A stretch of 64,000 nucleotides of DNA from a virus, in the IMG/VR virus record IMGVR_UViG_3300025769_000077, positions 34,406-98,405 of that record. One strand, 5' to 3'. Shown here piece after piece: positions 1 through 7,742 of this stretch; position 1 is the first letter of the stretch, and each line of letters begins with the position of its first letter. The notes under the pieces were generated by a model. That model was not told the DNA's origin, searched no databases, and saw only the letters and a list, made by a program, of their open reading frames with translations. Made by a program: the position numbers and the translations under genes.

Positions 1-1
1 T

Positions 2-298
2 GATTATGAAATCACAATGCAATCATTAAATGATAACATTGAAGATGCAAAACAAGCATTGGATAATGCTTACGTAGACATTAAGATTGAAGAGTTGGAA
101 ACAAACATCTCTCAAAAAAGATACATGGAAACCTACTTAAGAAACATTAAGGATAAGGAACAACGTGTAGAGTCTTTGGAACAAGAAAAGAAAGACACAA
201 TTGAAGCTTTTGAAAAAAGTGTAGGAGAATTTAGAAAGTCTATTTCTACTATCGAAAGTAGACTTGATAAGATTTTAGCTGAAGAATCAGCTGAATAG
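2..298 (+). CDS. Coiled-coil protein, 5' end outside window
   Basis: The frame is open to the left edge, so the gene may start before the window; the first ATG seen is at 17. The visible part is about 98 residues, almost entirely charged heptad-like helix rich in E, K, Q and D, with no Cys and no membrane segment. It ends with TAG and is followed by a terminator hairpin. The composition and the terminator resemble the coiled-coil gene at 3610-3936, so the two may be distant paralogues. No function is recognised. Confidence 0.7.
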   Translation, partial: DYEITMQSLNDNIEDAKQALDNAYVDIKIEELETNISQKRYMETYLRNIKDKEQRVESLEQEKKDTIEAFEKSVGEFRKSISTIESRLDKILAEESAE

Positions 299-319
299 GT
301 TGCAATTTTAATATTCATT

Positions 320-347
320 AAAGGAGTGGGGAAACTCACTCCTTTTT
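320..347 (+). terminator. Rho-independent terminator
   Basis: An 11-pair stem (320-330 with 335-345, including one G-T pair) closes a GAAA loop and runs into a T tract at 343-347. It directly follows the coiled-coil gene and ends that transcript. Confidence 0.8.
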
Positions 348-359
348 AATTTTAATATT

Positions 360-485
360 ATGGATGAAGTTTATATAGATTCGTATAAAAAGGCTATGCA
401 ATACTGGAGAATAAGGGAAAAAGCATATTTCAATAGAATATTGAAAACAGGAGATACTAAAGAAAATGAATATTATGAAAAATGA
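360..485 (+). CDS. Small unknown protein (41 aa)
   Basis: An ATG at 360 opens 41 codons ending TGA at 483-485. The product is basic and aromatic-rich (MDEVYIDSYKKAMQYWRIRE at the start) and likely helical. It lies just after a terminator and overlaps the start of the next gene by about 20 bases, as expected for coupled phage genes. No family is recognised. Expression is inferred only from the tight packing. Confidence 0.5.
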   Translation: MDEVYIDSYKKAMQYWRIREKAYFNRILKTGDTKENEYYEK

Positions 486-825
486 AATAATAAGTTTTGA
501 AACAGCTAAGTTAGCTAAAGAGAAAGGTGTAAATTTTACATCCGATGGAAAAGTTTATAATGATATAGGATTATTATGTGATAATGGATTTCATAATTTA
601 GATGAAATAGATATTGAATATGATATTCCTGCACCAACTCAAAGTCTATTACAACGTTGGTTAAGAGAAGTTCATAATATATTTTTAACAGTAGAATATA
701 GTTTATCAAATGATAATTGGTTTTATTATTTATACAAACAAGAATTTAATAAATATATTCATTTTAAAATATATGAAAAAGCTCTCGAAGCTGGATTATT
801 AGAAGCATTGAAACTAATAAAGTAA
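466..825 (+). CDS. Conserved phage protein of unknown function (119 aa)
   Basis: A soluble protein with the pattern SFETAKLAKEKG near the start and APTQSLLQRWLREVHNI in the middle. This pattern recurs in small proteins of phages and prophages of Bacteroidota and is of unknown function (recalled, not searched). The start may be the ATG at 466 or the one at 475, three codons later. It is followed directly by the structured RNA region at 831-1016. Confidence 0.75.
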   Translation: MNIMKNEIISFETAKLAKEKGVNFTSDGKVYNDIGLLCDNGFHNLDEIDIEYDIPAPTQSLLQRWLREVHNIFLTVEYSLSNDNWFYYLYKQEFNKYIHFKIYEKALEAGLLEALKLIK

Positions 826-830
826 AAACA

Positions 831-907
831 TACCGTAATGTGGAAGTGAGACCCTCATGAAGTCTTTGCGAGAATTCGCCACTGCTGTTCGATTCAGTAA
901 TACGGTA
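831..907 (+). tRNA. tRNA-like element, possibly a degenerate tRNA with anticodon TGC
   Basis: A 7-base end stem TACCGTA (831-837) pairs perfectly with TACGGTA (901-907). Near the 3' side a 5-pair stem (883-887 with 895-899, one G-T) closes the 7-base loop TTCGATT, a standard T-loop. The 45 bases between fit the spacing of D and anticodon arms. A stem 860-864 with 872-876, with one G-A mismatch, closes a 7-base loop with TGC at the anticodon position. The D-arm is weak (GTGG with TCAT, using two wobbles) and lacks the usual GG. One extra base (A900) separates T-stem and acceptor stem. No CCA is encoded. It may be a decayed tRNA or a tRNA mimic in a larger RNA. Confidence 0.4.
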
Positions 908-910
908 CTA

Positions 911-1016
911 GACCAACCACACTTGGTACGTAAAGAAATGCCTGCAATAAAGCCGGTGGCACGAAATAGGATTGGTCTCCTATGGGTTCCGGTTCGTACA
1001 ATGAGTGTGGTTTTTT
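911..1016 (+). ncRNA. Structured non-coding RNA ending in a terminator-like stem
   Basis: An outer stem pairs 915-922 with 1005-1012 and runs into a T tract at 1011-1016. Inside it, 923-930 pairs with 995-1001 with one bulged G. A hairpin 966-970/979-983 has an 8-base loop, and a short hairpin 952-954/958-960 may compete with a CCGG (953-956) to CCGG (989-992) pairing, giving pseudoknot potential. No reading frame of note crosses it. It follows the tRNA-like element by a few bases, so both may be one transcript. I do not recognise the RNA class. Confidence 0.55.
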
Positions 1017-1033
1017 AATTAAAAACATTGAAA

Positions 1034-1195
1034 ATGAAAAGATTATTAAATGATTTTAAATTTGGATTTAAAAATCCTGATGAAGTTGTACAAGAAATTG
1101 AAGAAATGTACAAAAAACAGCACTCAGTGTATTTTGTATGTGGTTCGCTATGTACAATAATTATTATGTTAATTGTTAACTTTTTAATAAAATAG
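1034..1195 (+). CDS. Small single-span membrane protein (53 aa)
   Basis: An ATG at 1034 opens 53 codons to TAG at 1193-1195, one base before the next ATG. The N-terminal half is charged and helical. The C-terminal half is a membrane segment of about 20 residues (core CTIIIMLIVNFLIK), so the protein is probably tail-anchored with a cytoplasmic N-terminus. It is one of several tiny membrane proteins in this early region, a class that often acts in host takeover or exclusion. No specific function can be read. Confidence 0.6.
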   Translation: MKRLLNDFKFGFKNPDEVVQEIEEMYKKQHSVYFVCGSLCTIIIMLIVNFLIK

Positions 1196-1196
1196 T

Positions 1197-2036
1197 ATGG
1201 AAATACGACAAGGACAAAAACATGTTATTTATGATAACAAAGAGTCTAAATTATTGCAAATTCCTATTGGAGCAGAATTAAGAAATGGTTTATCTTCAGG
1301 TTTTTATCAATTAAAAAAAATACCTACTATGATGGGTACTAAAGTACAATTAATTGACCATGAACCTAGAATACCAACTTCATCTATCTTAGTAGCACAA
1401 GAGATAGTTGATTTTAATTATTTAGATGAGTTATTTTCTAACTTATCTAAGAAACTACATGAAAACCTTAACTTGAATAGAAAAGTTGGTTATTTATTAC
1501 ATGGTAAACAAGGTAGTGGTAAAACTACTACAATGTATGCTATGGCTAAAAAACTAGTCGATTCTTATGATTGTTGTGTTTTCACTGTAGAAGAAAAAGA
1601 AGATTTTCATTTTTTAATTGATATGATACTTGAGTTTAGAGAAGTTAAAGACTTTAAAGCTGTTATTATATTAGATGAATGTGAAAATGAACTTAATAAT
1701 TACGAGAGTTATTTTAAATCTCTATTAGATGGTACAGATTCATTAAATGACTGTGTGTTTTTAATGTCTACTAATTATATTGATAATATTCCTAATACTA
1801 TAAAAAATAGACCTTCAAGGTTTAAGTATGTACTAAATATAGATGGTATAGAAGAAGAAAGTGTAATTTATGAAATTATGAAACACATGAATGACTCTCT
1901 TGATGAAAATGTTAGATTAGGTGATGAAAGTATAAGAAGTTATGTAAATGATCTTAAAGGTTCTACTTTGGATGAAATAAAAACTAAATTTATGGAAATT
2001 GCATTTTTTGAAAATAACTTAATACAAATGGTATGA
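1197..2036 (+). CDS. AAA-family ATPase
   Basis: 279 residues with a Walker A motif GKQGSGKT (103-110) and a Walker B motif VIILDE (156-161), followed by the sensor-like stretch FLMSTNY. The later part fits an AAA lid of helices. The first 95 residues carry no motif I recognise. AAA ATPases of this general form recur in crAss-like early regions, but their target is unknown. It overlaps the next gene by 4 bases (ATGA), indicating coupled translation. Which macromolecule it remodels cannot be told from sequence. Confidence 0.85.
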   Translation: MEIRQGQKHVIYDNKESKLLQIPIGAELRNGLSSGFYQLKKIPTMMGTKVQLIDHEPRIPTSSILVAQEIVDFNYLDELFSNLSKKLHENLNLNRKVGYLLHGKQGSGKTTTMYAMAKKLVDSYDCCVFTVEEKEDFHFLIDMILEFREVKDFKAVIILDECENELNNYESYFKSLLDGTDSLNDCVFLMSTNYIDNIPNTIKNRPSRFKYVLNIDGIEEESVIYEIMKHMNDSLDENVRLGDESIRSYVNDLKGSTLDEIKTKFMEIAFFENNLIQMV

Positions 2037-2635
2037 AAATTTACTATAAAAAAGATTACAATGATCATTTTCTTTTAGTAATACATAAACTACCTGATGA
2101 AATTAAAAACAATTTTAATCTTTCTAGTTTAATTTTTAAATGTTATTCTAATTATTTTTTTCAAACAAAATACAATTTTAATGATTATAGTTTATTAGAA
2201 AAAAATCAAACTGAAGAAATTGTTAATAAAATATTTAATGGTAAAGATATTTCTTATAAAGATAATTTTTTTCAAATAGGAGATATGAAATTAGCACGTA
2301 ATGCACTTTTATATTCTTATACTCTTACTTATTCTCAAGTAATAACTAAAAGAATTGAAAAATCTTGTATTATAAGATATAAATCTCCATTATTCAAACA
2401 TCGTTCTATTAATTTAAATACTTACGCAGTTGTCCCTCGTTCTTTTGTTTTATTTAACACAGAAATAATTGGTTCACCTAAAGTAATTAAAAATCATGGA
2501 ATTGAATATTATCTTATAGATAATAATTATACTTCATTAAAAGGACATATATTAAAATTTGCTGAAGTTGATATTAATGAGGTACAATATGAAAATTTTA
2601 GTCCTGATGATATAGTTGATAAATTATATGTATGA
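2033..2635 (+). CDS. Unknown protein (200 aa)
   Basis: Starts within the ATGA overlap with the AAA ATPase gene and overlaps the following gene by 20 bases. The product is rich in Asn, Lys, Tyr and Phe with no membrane segment and no metal-binding or nucleotide-binding motif I can see. Position suggests it may act with the ATPase, but that is inference from the operon alone. Confidence 0.75.
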   Translation: MKIYYKKDYNDHFLLVIHKLPDEIKNNFNLSSLIFKCYSNYFFQTKYNFNDYSLLEKNQTEEIVNKIFNGKDISYKDNFFQIGDMKLARNALLYSYTLTYSQVITKRIEKSCIIRYKSPLFKHRSINLNTYAVVPRSFVLFNTEIIGSPKVIKNHGIEYYLIDNNYTSLKGHILKFAEVDINEVQYENFSPDDIVDKLYV

Positions 2636-2918
2636 TAAAATCAAATTATTTGACATTGCACAAACTAAGGATTTAGTAAAAAAAACTACTAAAATTAAGA
2701 AAAAACCTAAGTTTGTGACTATTGAAAGAACTGAAGAAGAAATAAAAGAAAGGTTTATAAGATTTCTAAAAAATAAAAATAAACAATTTTTATTTAGTAG
2801 TCACTACAATGATTCCAATAGTAAATTATGGAATACCTTTTTAAACTATAACAAAAAATGGTTTAGTTATAAACTAAAAAGGGTTCCCACTCAACAAGTT
2901 TTCTATAATTTTAAATAA
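2616..2918 (+). CDS. Small basic unknown protein (100 aa)
   Basis: A strongly basic, Lys-rich product with a central helix bearing paired Glu and Lys. No known motif. High positive charge would fit binding to nucleic acid, but this is only a guess. It overlaps the upstream gene by 20 bases and is followed by the next gene after 8 bases, so it belongs to the same operon. Confidence 0.65.
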   Translation: MINYMYDKIKLFDIAQTKDLVKKTTKIKKKPKFVTIERTEEEIKERFIRFLKNKNKQFLFSSHYNDSNSKLWNTFLNYNKKWFSYKLKRVPTQQVFYNFK

Positions 2919-2926
2919 CTTTAAAA

Positions 2927-3550
2927 ATGGATTTATTAAATTCAGGCACTGCATTTGTAAGAAAGTGGTGGGTAAACGAAAACAGTTCTAAAAACCAGTG
3001 TGGTGTACAATTTGTACAAAAAGTATCTAAACCTGTAGAAGGAGCTTCTTTATTAGTAGCTTTAGCTCAAGGTAATGAAAATGCTGATAGTACAATTCCT
3101 ACTGCTGTAATGTCTTTCAGTAAAGATGTTGTAGTTCAACACTTAGGTAGTGAATCTGGTACTTTCTTAGATGAGAATGACAAACTTAAAGACAATGCTA
3201 TGACAGCAAAAGCTTTATTTTCTGCTATGCTCGGAAAAGAAATTCCAGAAGTAAACATTCAAATAGAAGAAAATTTCTCTTCTGTTACAGACAATGATGG
3301 AAATATTGTTAGAGATAGTGATAACAATCCTATCGGTAGAAAACAAAATCCATCTACTAATCAAACGGTTCGAGCATTCGATGAGAATGGTGAACTTAAA
3401 GATGTTTACAGACACACTACTATGGTAGCTGGTCCTGTTGAAAACATATTTGTAAAATCTGCTACTAGAGCTGAGATCAATGCTTATGAACGTCAAGGTT
3501 CACAAGTAGAAGAATCAACTTTAGTTGGTGCAGATGAACATGGTGTTTAA
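2927..3550 (+). CDS. Unknown soluble early protein (207 aa)
   Basis: A soluble, acidic product with a mixed alpha/beta pattern, beginning MDLLNSGTAFVRKWWVNE. An Asp/Asn-rich segment (DNDGNIVRDSDNNPIG) lies at about residues 124-139 and may be a loop. No enzyme motif is seen. Codon use and G+C are a little higher than in the two genes before it, as in the abundant-looking gene at 3610, and it ends in its own terminator, which suggests strong expression. Confidence 0.75.
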   Translation: MDLLNSGTAFVRKWWVNENSSKNQCGVQFVQKVSKPVEGASLLVALAQGNENADSTIPTAVMSFSKDVVVQHLGSESGTFLDENDKLKDNAMTAKALFSAMLGKEIPEVNIQIEENFSSVTDNDGNIVRDSDNNPIGRKQNPSTNQTVRAFDENGELKDVYRHTTMVAGPVENIFVKSATRAEINAYERQGSQVEESTLVGADEHGV

Positions 3551-3554
3551 TTTT

Positions 3555-3580
3555 AAGGGAGTGTAACAACTCCCTTTTTT
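3555..3580 (+). terminator. Rho-independent terminator
   Basis: An 8-pair stem AAGGGAGT (3555-3562) with ACTCCCTT (3569-3576) closes a 6-base loop and runs into a T tract to 3580. It sits 5 bases after the stop of the preceding gene. Confidence 0.8.
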
Positions 3581-3609
3581 CTAATTTTGTTTAATTTAAA
3601 TTATTAATA

Positions 3610-3936
3610 ATGTCACAGTACTCTGAAAGGTATGTTGCGTTGCATACAAAAAAAGACGCTGCTGCAATTGCACGTCAAAACGCAGAAATCGCATTAGATG
3701 AGATCGAATTAGCTATCTCTAATGCACAGTATCAAGCTAAACAAGCTGAAAGAACTTTGAAAAATTCTGAAAAGAACAGAGATCTTTCTTTGTTAGATGA
3801 GAAATTTTCTTCTAGCACAATTTCTAATTATCTAAGTTTAGATAGTGAAGTGGTTGATGCTCAAGCTGATCTTGAAAATGCAAATGCTGTAATTGAAAAA
3901 CTTACAGCATTGAAAACTATGTTTACTGAAGAGTAA
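3610..3936 (+). CDS. Coiled-coil protein (108 aa)
   Basis: A helix-only product rich in Ala, Glu, Lys and Gln (for example QNAEIALDEIELAISNAQ). It resembles the coiled-coil protein at the left edge in length, composition and in being followed by a hairpin. A TAATTTTG box at 3582-3589 lies just upstream and could be a host-type -7 promoter element. Flanking hairpins on both sides suggest it may be transcribed on its own. Function unknown. Confidence 0.75.
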   Translation: MSQYSERYVALHTKKDAAAIARQNAEIALDEIELAISNAQYQAKQAERTLKNSEKNRDLSLLDEKFSSSTISNYLSLDSEVVDAQADLENANAVIEKLTALKTMFTEE

Positions 3937-3949
3937 ACCAAAACAGAAG

Positions 3950-3975
3950 GGGAGAGATTAAACTCTCCCTTTCTT
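3950..3975 (+). terminator. Terminator-like hairpin
   Basis: A 7-pair stem GGGAGAG (3950-3956) with CTCTCCC (3963-3969) has a 6-base loop and is followed by TTTCTTT. The T run is broken, so termination may be partial, allowing read-through into the polymerase gene at 3980. Confidence 0.55.
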
Positions 3976-3979
3976 TACT

Positions 3980-5827
3980 ATGAATTATATTTACGATTTA
4001 GAACAGTTTAAAAACTTTAACTTAGGATTGTTTAAAAACGGTAATAACTATATAAGTTTTATCATACATGAAAGTAAAAACCAAATAAAAGAATATCTAA
4101 CATTTTTAAATGAATGTAGATTAAAAAATATAGGTATGATAGGATTCAATAACTTAGCTTATGATTATCCTTTATTACATTTTATGTTAGAAAATGAAAA
4201 AAAACTTAGAAATTTATCAGCTAACGAAATAAACAAACTACTTTATGAAAAATCTCAATCAATAATTGAGCAAGATAATTCTTCTATATGGAATCCTAAG
4301 ATTCCTCAGCTTGACTTATACAAAATAAGTCACTTTGATAATGCTGCTAGAAGAACATCTTTAAAACATTTACAAGTAGCTATGAATTGGCATAATGTAC
4401 AAGATTTACCTCTTGAACCATATGCTATGATTGATGAATCTCAGATAAACGATATTGTTTATTACTGTAAAAATGATGTTGATAGTACAGAAGCTTACTA
4501 TGAACATTGTAAAAAATCTATTGACTTAAGAAAAGAATTAAGGAAAGATTATGTCATTGGATTAAATTACAATGATGTGAAAATAGGAGAAGAAATATTA
4601 CTTCAAGAGTGTGCTAAGGACATGAAAATTGAGTTGAAAGAACTTAAGAAGCTTAGAACACATAGAAGTTTTATTGAAGTAAAGGAAATAATATTCCCTT
4701 ACGTTAAGTTTAAAACAAAAGAATTTCAAAAACTTCATGAATTTTTTAATGATAAAGTTATCAATGCAGATAGTTCTTTATCTTATTCTTTATATCATGA
4801 AGGTGTTACTTATGATTTTGGTCAAGGTGGTGTACATGGAACTTGTGGTTCCGGAGTATGGAAAAACACTAAGACTAAAAAGTTAATTAATGTCGATGTA
4901 AAATCTTACTACCCTAATCTTGCAATTAGAAATAACTTTCATCCTGAGCATTTAGGAATGACTTATTGTAAGGTTTATGAGTCCATATATGACCGTAGAC
5001 AGCTTGCAAAGCGTGAAGGTAATAAAAGTATCGACAAAGCTCTTAAGTTGAGCTTAAACGGCTCCTATGGTAAATCTAATGATAAGTATAGTGCATTGTA
5101 TGATCCACTTTATACAATGAAAACTACTATCAATGGACAATTGCTTTTAGCAATGTTAGCTGAAGATATCAGTATAGCAGGAATTGAGATAATTCAAATC
5201 AATACAGATGGTATTTTAGTCTATGTTGATACTGATAAAATAGGATTGTTAAGGGAACTTAATGAAAATTGGATGAATCTAACTGGTTTAGAGTTAGAAG
5301 AAGACCATTTTGAAATGATAGCACAAAGGGATGTAAATAACTACTTAGCTCAATTTCAAGATGGTTCTATCAAAGGAAAAGGTGCATATGAAATAGACAG
5401 GGATTGGCATAAAGATCATTCTATGAAGGTTGTAAGAAAAGCAGTTGCTGCTTATTTTACAGAAAAAACTAAAGTAGAAGACTTTATTAAGAATCATATA
5501 AATTTATCTGAGAATGCTATATATGATTTTTGTTTATCTAAGAGAATAGGTAAACAATTTAAACCTTTAATTAGGTCACTTAATTTAGAAACAAATACAA
5601 TAGAAGAAGATATACTTACTAAGACAACTAGACTTTACATTTCAAATTCAGGCGGAACATTTATTAAACAAAAAGCAGGTAAAGATCAACGATTATTTGT
5701 TGGTTTTAAAGTAACTAAGTTTAACAAATTTGAACCTGGACCATATGATATTAACTATAAATTCTACATAGAAGAAGCTTATAAGTTAATTAACCCACTA
5801 ATACTTCAACAAACTAAATTATTTTAA
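3980..5827 (+). CDS. Family B DNA polymerase
   Basis: 615 residues copying the phage genome. The N-terminal 3'-5' exonuclease is shown by YDLEQ (Exo I; D6, E8), GFNNLAYDYP (Exo II; D62) and YYCKNDVDST (Exo III). The polymerase domain has motif A DVKSYYPN at about 306-313, motif B KLSLNGSYG from about 356, and motif C NTDG around D410. It is short for a family B enzyme, in the size range of compact phage forms. No terminal protein gene is obvious, and the DnaB-like helicase and primase downstream argue for ordinary primed replication. It heads the replication operon. Confidence 0.92.
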   Translation: MNYIYDLEQFKNFNLGLFKNGNNYISFIIHESKNQIKEYLTFLNECRLKNIGMIGFNNLAYDYPLLHFMLENEKKLRNLSANEINKLLYEKSQSIIEQDNSSIWNPKIPQLDLYKISHFDNAARRTSLKHLQVAMNWHNVQDLPLEPYAMIDESQINDIVYYCKNDVDSTEAYYEHCKKSIDLRKELRKDYVIGLNYNDVKIGEEILLQECAKDMKIELKELKKLRTHRSFIEVKEIIFPYVKFKTKEFQKLHEFFNDKVINADSSLSYSLYHEGVTYDFGQGGVHGTCGSGVWKNTKTKKLINVDVKSYYPNLAIRNNFHPEHLGMTYCKVYESIYDRRQLAKREGNKSIDKALKLSLNGSYGKSNDKYSALYDPLYTMKTTINGQLLLAMLAEDISIAGIEIIQINTDGILVYVDTDKIGLLRELNENWMNLTGLELEEDHFEMIAQRDVNNYLAQFQDGSIKGKGAYEIDRDWHKDHSMKVVRKAVAAYFTEKTKVEDFIKNHINLSENAIYDFCLSKRIGKQFKPLIRSLNLETNTIEEDILTKTTRLYISNSGGTFIKQKAGKDQRLFVGFKVTKFNKFEPGPYDINYKFYIEEAYKLINPLILQQTKLF

Positions 5828-5828
5828 A

Positions 5829-6011
5829 ATGGAAGACTTTTTATTAGTAGAAAAACTACTTAAATTTGAAAAACCTGATGATTCAGTTTTAACTGAAGAA
5901 CAGTATGTAGAATTACAAGAAGAATATGAACAACTTAGAAAGATTCATATTGACGAAATTCCACTTATTTACAATTTAAGAGAAGAATATGAAGAATTAG
6001 CAACATGTTAG
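5829..6011 (+). CDS. Small acidic unknown protein (60 aa)
   Basis: A Glu-rich, probably fully helical product lying 1 base after the polymerase stop and 3 bases before the helicase start. No motif. The tight spacing supports it being real and co-translated with the replication genes. Confidence 0.65.
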   Translation: MEDFLLVEKLLKFEKPDDSVLTEEQYVELQEEYEQLRKIHIDEIPLIYNLREEYEELATC

Positions 6012-6014
6012 ACA

Positions 6015-7025
6015 ATGAAAGATAGAATCCAAGGAAGAGCTGTAGAGTTAAGTAAAACATATAACAATATGTTACTTATGTGGGCTACCGGTACAGGTAA
6101 ATCCAGAGCAGCTTTAAAAATAGCAGAAGAACACGGTGGTAAATGGTACATAGTAGTAGCAGAAACTACACACATAAACAACTGGAAAAGAGAAATTAAA
6201 GATGCAGGAATAACACTAGATTGTGAAATATTCTGTTATCAAAGTTTACATAAGTATACTGATAAAGCAAATCTCATTCTAGATGAATGTCATCATGTTA
6301 CTGACTTACGTATGAAAACTATACGTGAGATAGCTGACAAGAAGATAGTTGGTTTAAGTGCTACTGTACCTCAAGAGAAACTTGAATTACTACAAGGATT
6401 TAGAAAATTTAAAGAGATCTTTATTCCTTTATCTACTGCTATAAAACTTGGATTGGTTCCAAAACCTGATATTAGGATTGTAAGGTATCATTTAACAGAT
6501 ATACAAAAGAAAGTGCTACGTAAGTTTGAACTAAAAATAGATGAATCTGTAGTCAATAAAGATGATTTATCAGCTAAGATTCATGGAAATAAACGTAAGA
6601 CATTTTTTGCTAATGTTAAATTACCGGTACTAAAAAGGATTATTAAAAAGAATAGAAATAAAAGAATGATATGTTTTACTGGATCTGTTGATCAATGTAA
6701 AGAAGTAGGTGGTAAATATATCATTTATTCTAGACTTAAAAAAGAAAGAATTAAGCAAGTAATAGAAAACTTTAATAAACAAACGAGTGATAAACTATTT
6801 TCTGTAAAGATGTTAAGAGAAGGTGTAAACCTCACTAACATTGAAATAGGAGTTATTACTCAACTTGATAAAAAAGAACTATCATTTATTCAAATGTTAG
6901 GTAGAACATTACGTGCTGAGTTTCCTTTATTGATAATTATAGTAGTGGCAGATACAAAGGATGAAGACACACTCAAACGTGTAATAAGAGGACTAAATGA
7001 GTATACAACAACTTACGATTTCTGA
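6015..7025 (+). CDS. SF2 DNA/RNA helicase
   Basis: 336 residues with the superfamily 2 motifs in order: ATGTGKS (24-30, motif I), DECH (90-93, motif II), SAT (115-117, motif III) and QMLGRTLRAE (motif VI, near 293-302). Both RecA-like domains are present but short, so this is a minimal helicase like phage UvsW- or Hef-like forms. It may unwind branched intermediates during replication or recombination. The C-terminal end overlaps a small membrane protein gene by 29 bases. Confidence 0.88.
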   Translation: MKDRIQGRAVELSKTYNNMLLMWATGTGKSRAALKIAEEHGGKWYIVVAETTHINNWKREIKDAGITLDCEIFCYQSLHKYTDKANLILDECHHVTDLRMKTIREIADKKIVGLSATVPQEKLELLQGFRKFKEIFIPLSTAIKLGLVPKPDIRIVRYHLTDIQKKVLRKFELKIDESVVNKDDLSAKIHGNKRKTFFANVKLPVLKRIIKKNRNKRMICFTGSVDQCKEVGGKYIIYSRLKKERIKQVIENFNKQTSDKLFSVKMLREGVNLTNIEIGVITQLDKKELSFIQMLGRTLRAEFPLLIIIVVADTKDEDTLKRVIRGLNEYTTTYDF

Positions 7026-7170
7026 TGCATTACAGTTAATAGCATTAGGAATACTTCTTATACTTTTTTTCACTTTTATAAAAAAAGAAAATGAAGCTCA
7101 AGAAAAACATTTTAAAAAGTGGGACGAAAGAAACAAGAAATGTAATGAAGAAAACCAAGAACATAGCTAA
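6997..7170 (+). CDS. Small membrane protein (57 aa)
   Basis: An ATG at 6997 lies inside the end of the helicase gene and opens 57 codons to TAA at 7168-7170. Residues about 10-28 form a membrane segment (core LQLIALGILLILFFTFI), followed by a very charged tail rich in Lys, Glu and Asn, so it is likely anchored with a soluble C-terminus. The overlaps at both ends support translation. Function unknown. Confidence 0.55.
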   Translation: MSIQQLTISDALQLIALGILLILFFTFIKKENEAQEKHFKKWDERNKKCNEENQEHS

Positions 7171-7267
7171 ACCTATTTATGTAGAATACTATGATTCTTA
7201 TGATAAAGCAGTACATTTAGCTGCTTTAAACCAATTAGATTATGACGGAGATATTAGAGATTTGTAA
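7145..7267 (+). CDS. Small unknown protein (40 aa)
   Basis: An ATG at 7145 opens 40 codons to TAA at 7265-7267, overlapping the membrane protein gene by 26 bases and the next gene (start 7242) by 26. The product has a basic start and a Tyr/Asp-rich middle (PIYVEYYDSYDKAVHLAALN). The continuous chain of overlaps suggests it is translated, but it has no recognised relatives. Confidence 0.45.
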   Translation: MKKTKNIAKPIYVEYYDSYDKAVHLAALNQLDYDGDIRDL

Positions 7268-7742
7268 AAAATTTAATTTAACTGTTAATGAATATGCGTT
7301 TATTTACTTAAAATTTTATGGCTTTGATATACTTAATTTAGCTGATGTAGGTGACCTTGTAGAAAAAGGTTATGCTTTTAATGATAACACTATCAATATA
7401 AAAACAGCTAAAAAGATATTAGGTGTAGGAGATATCAACTTTTGGGAGTTTTATAACATATTTCCAAGTAAAGTAGACAGAGGAACACGTATTCTTAGAG
7501 CAGTTAATCCTGATTCTAAGATAGCAGATAAGCATAGAAGGAAATATTTATCTAAAGTAAAAAGTTTAAATGAACACAATAAAGCTTGTAGTCAAGCTAA
7601 GATATTTGTCAGTAGACAAATGAAAAAAGATGGTGGTTTATATATACCTACTTTAGATAGAATTCTTAACAATGCTGAATGGGAATCTTGGGATTTTAAA
7701 GAAGAAACTGGTGGACTAGCTTCTAAAATTAAAATGAAGTAA
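7242..7742 (+). CDS. Unknown replication-operon protein (166 aa)
   Basis: A helical soluble protein with a central segment FWEFYNIFPSKV and a basic stretch around KHRRKYLSKVK. Its stop overlaps the start of the DnaB-like helicase by 1 base. Position directly before a replicative helicase would suit a helicase loader or replisome factor, but no loader motif can be seen and no ATP-binding site is present. Confidence 0.75.
   Translation: MTEILEICKKFNLTVNEYAFIYLKFYGFDILNLADVGDLVEKGYAFNDNTINIKTAKKILGVGDINFWEFYNIFPSKVDRGTRILRAVNPDSKIADKHRRKYLSKVKSLNEHNKACSQAKIFVSRQMKKDGGLYIPTLDRILNNAEWESWDFKEETGGLASKIKMK

Noticed and set aside
831-960. GCCACTG (878-884), a CAGTAATAC run and AGCCGGTG (951-958) recall parts of the cobalamin riboswitch
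   Set aside because: The pieces are in the wrong order, the GGGAA and full B12-box parts are missing, and the region is far from the B12-dependent reductase.
831-1016. Possible tmRNA or self-cleaving ribozyme
   Set aside because: No tag-coding frame, no CCA end, and no hammerhead core (CTGATGA with GAAA) or HDV-like core could be placed.
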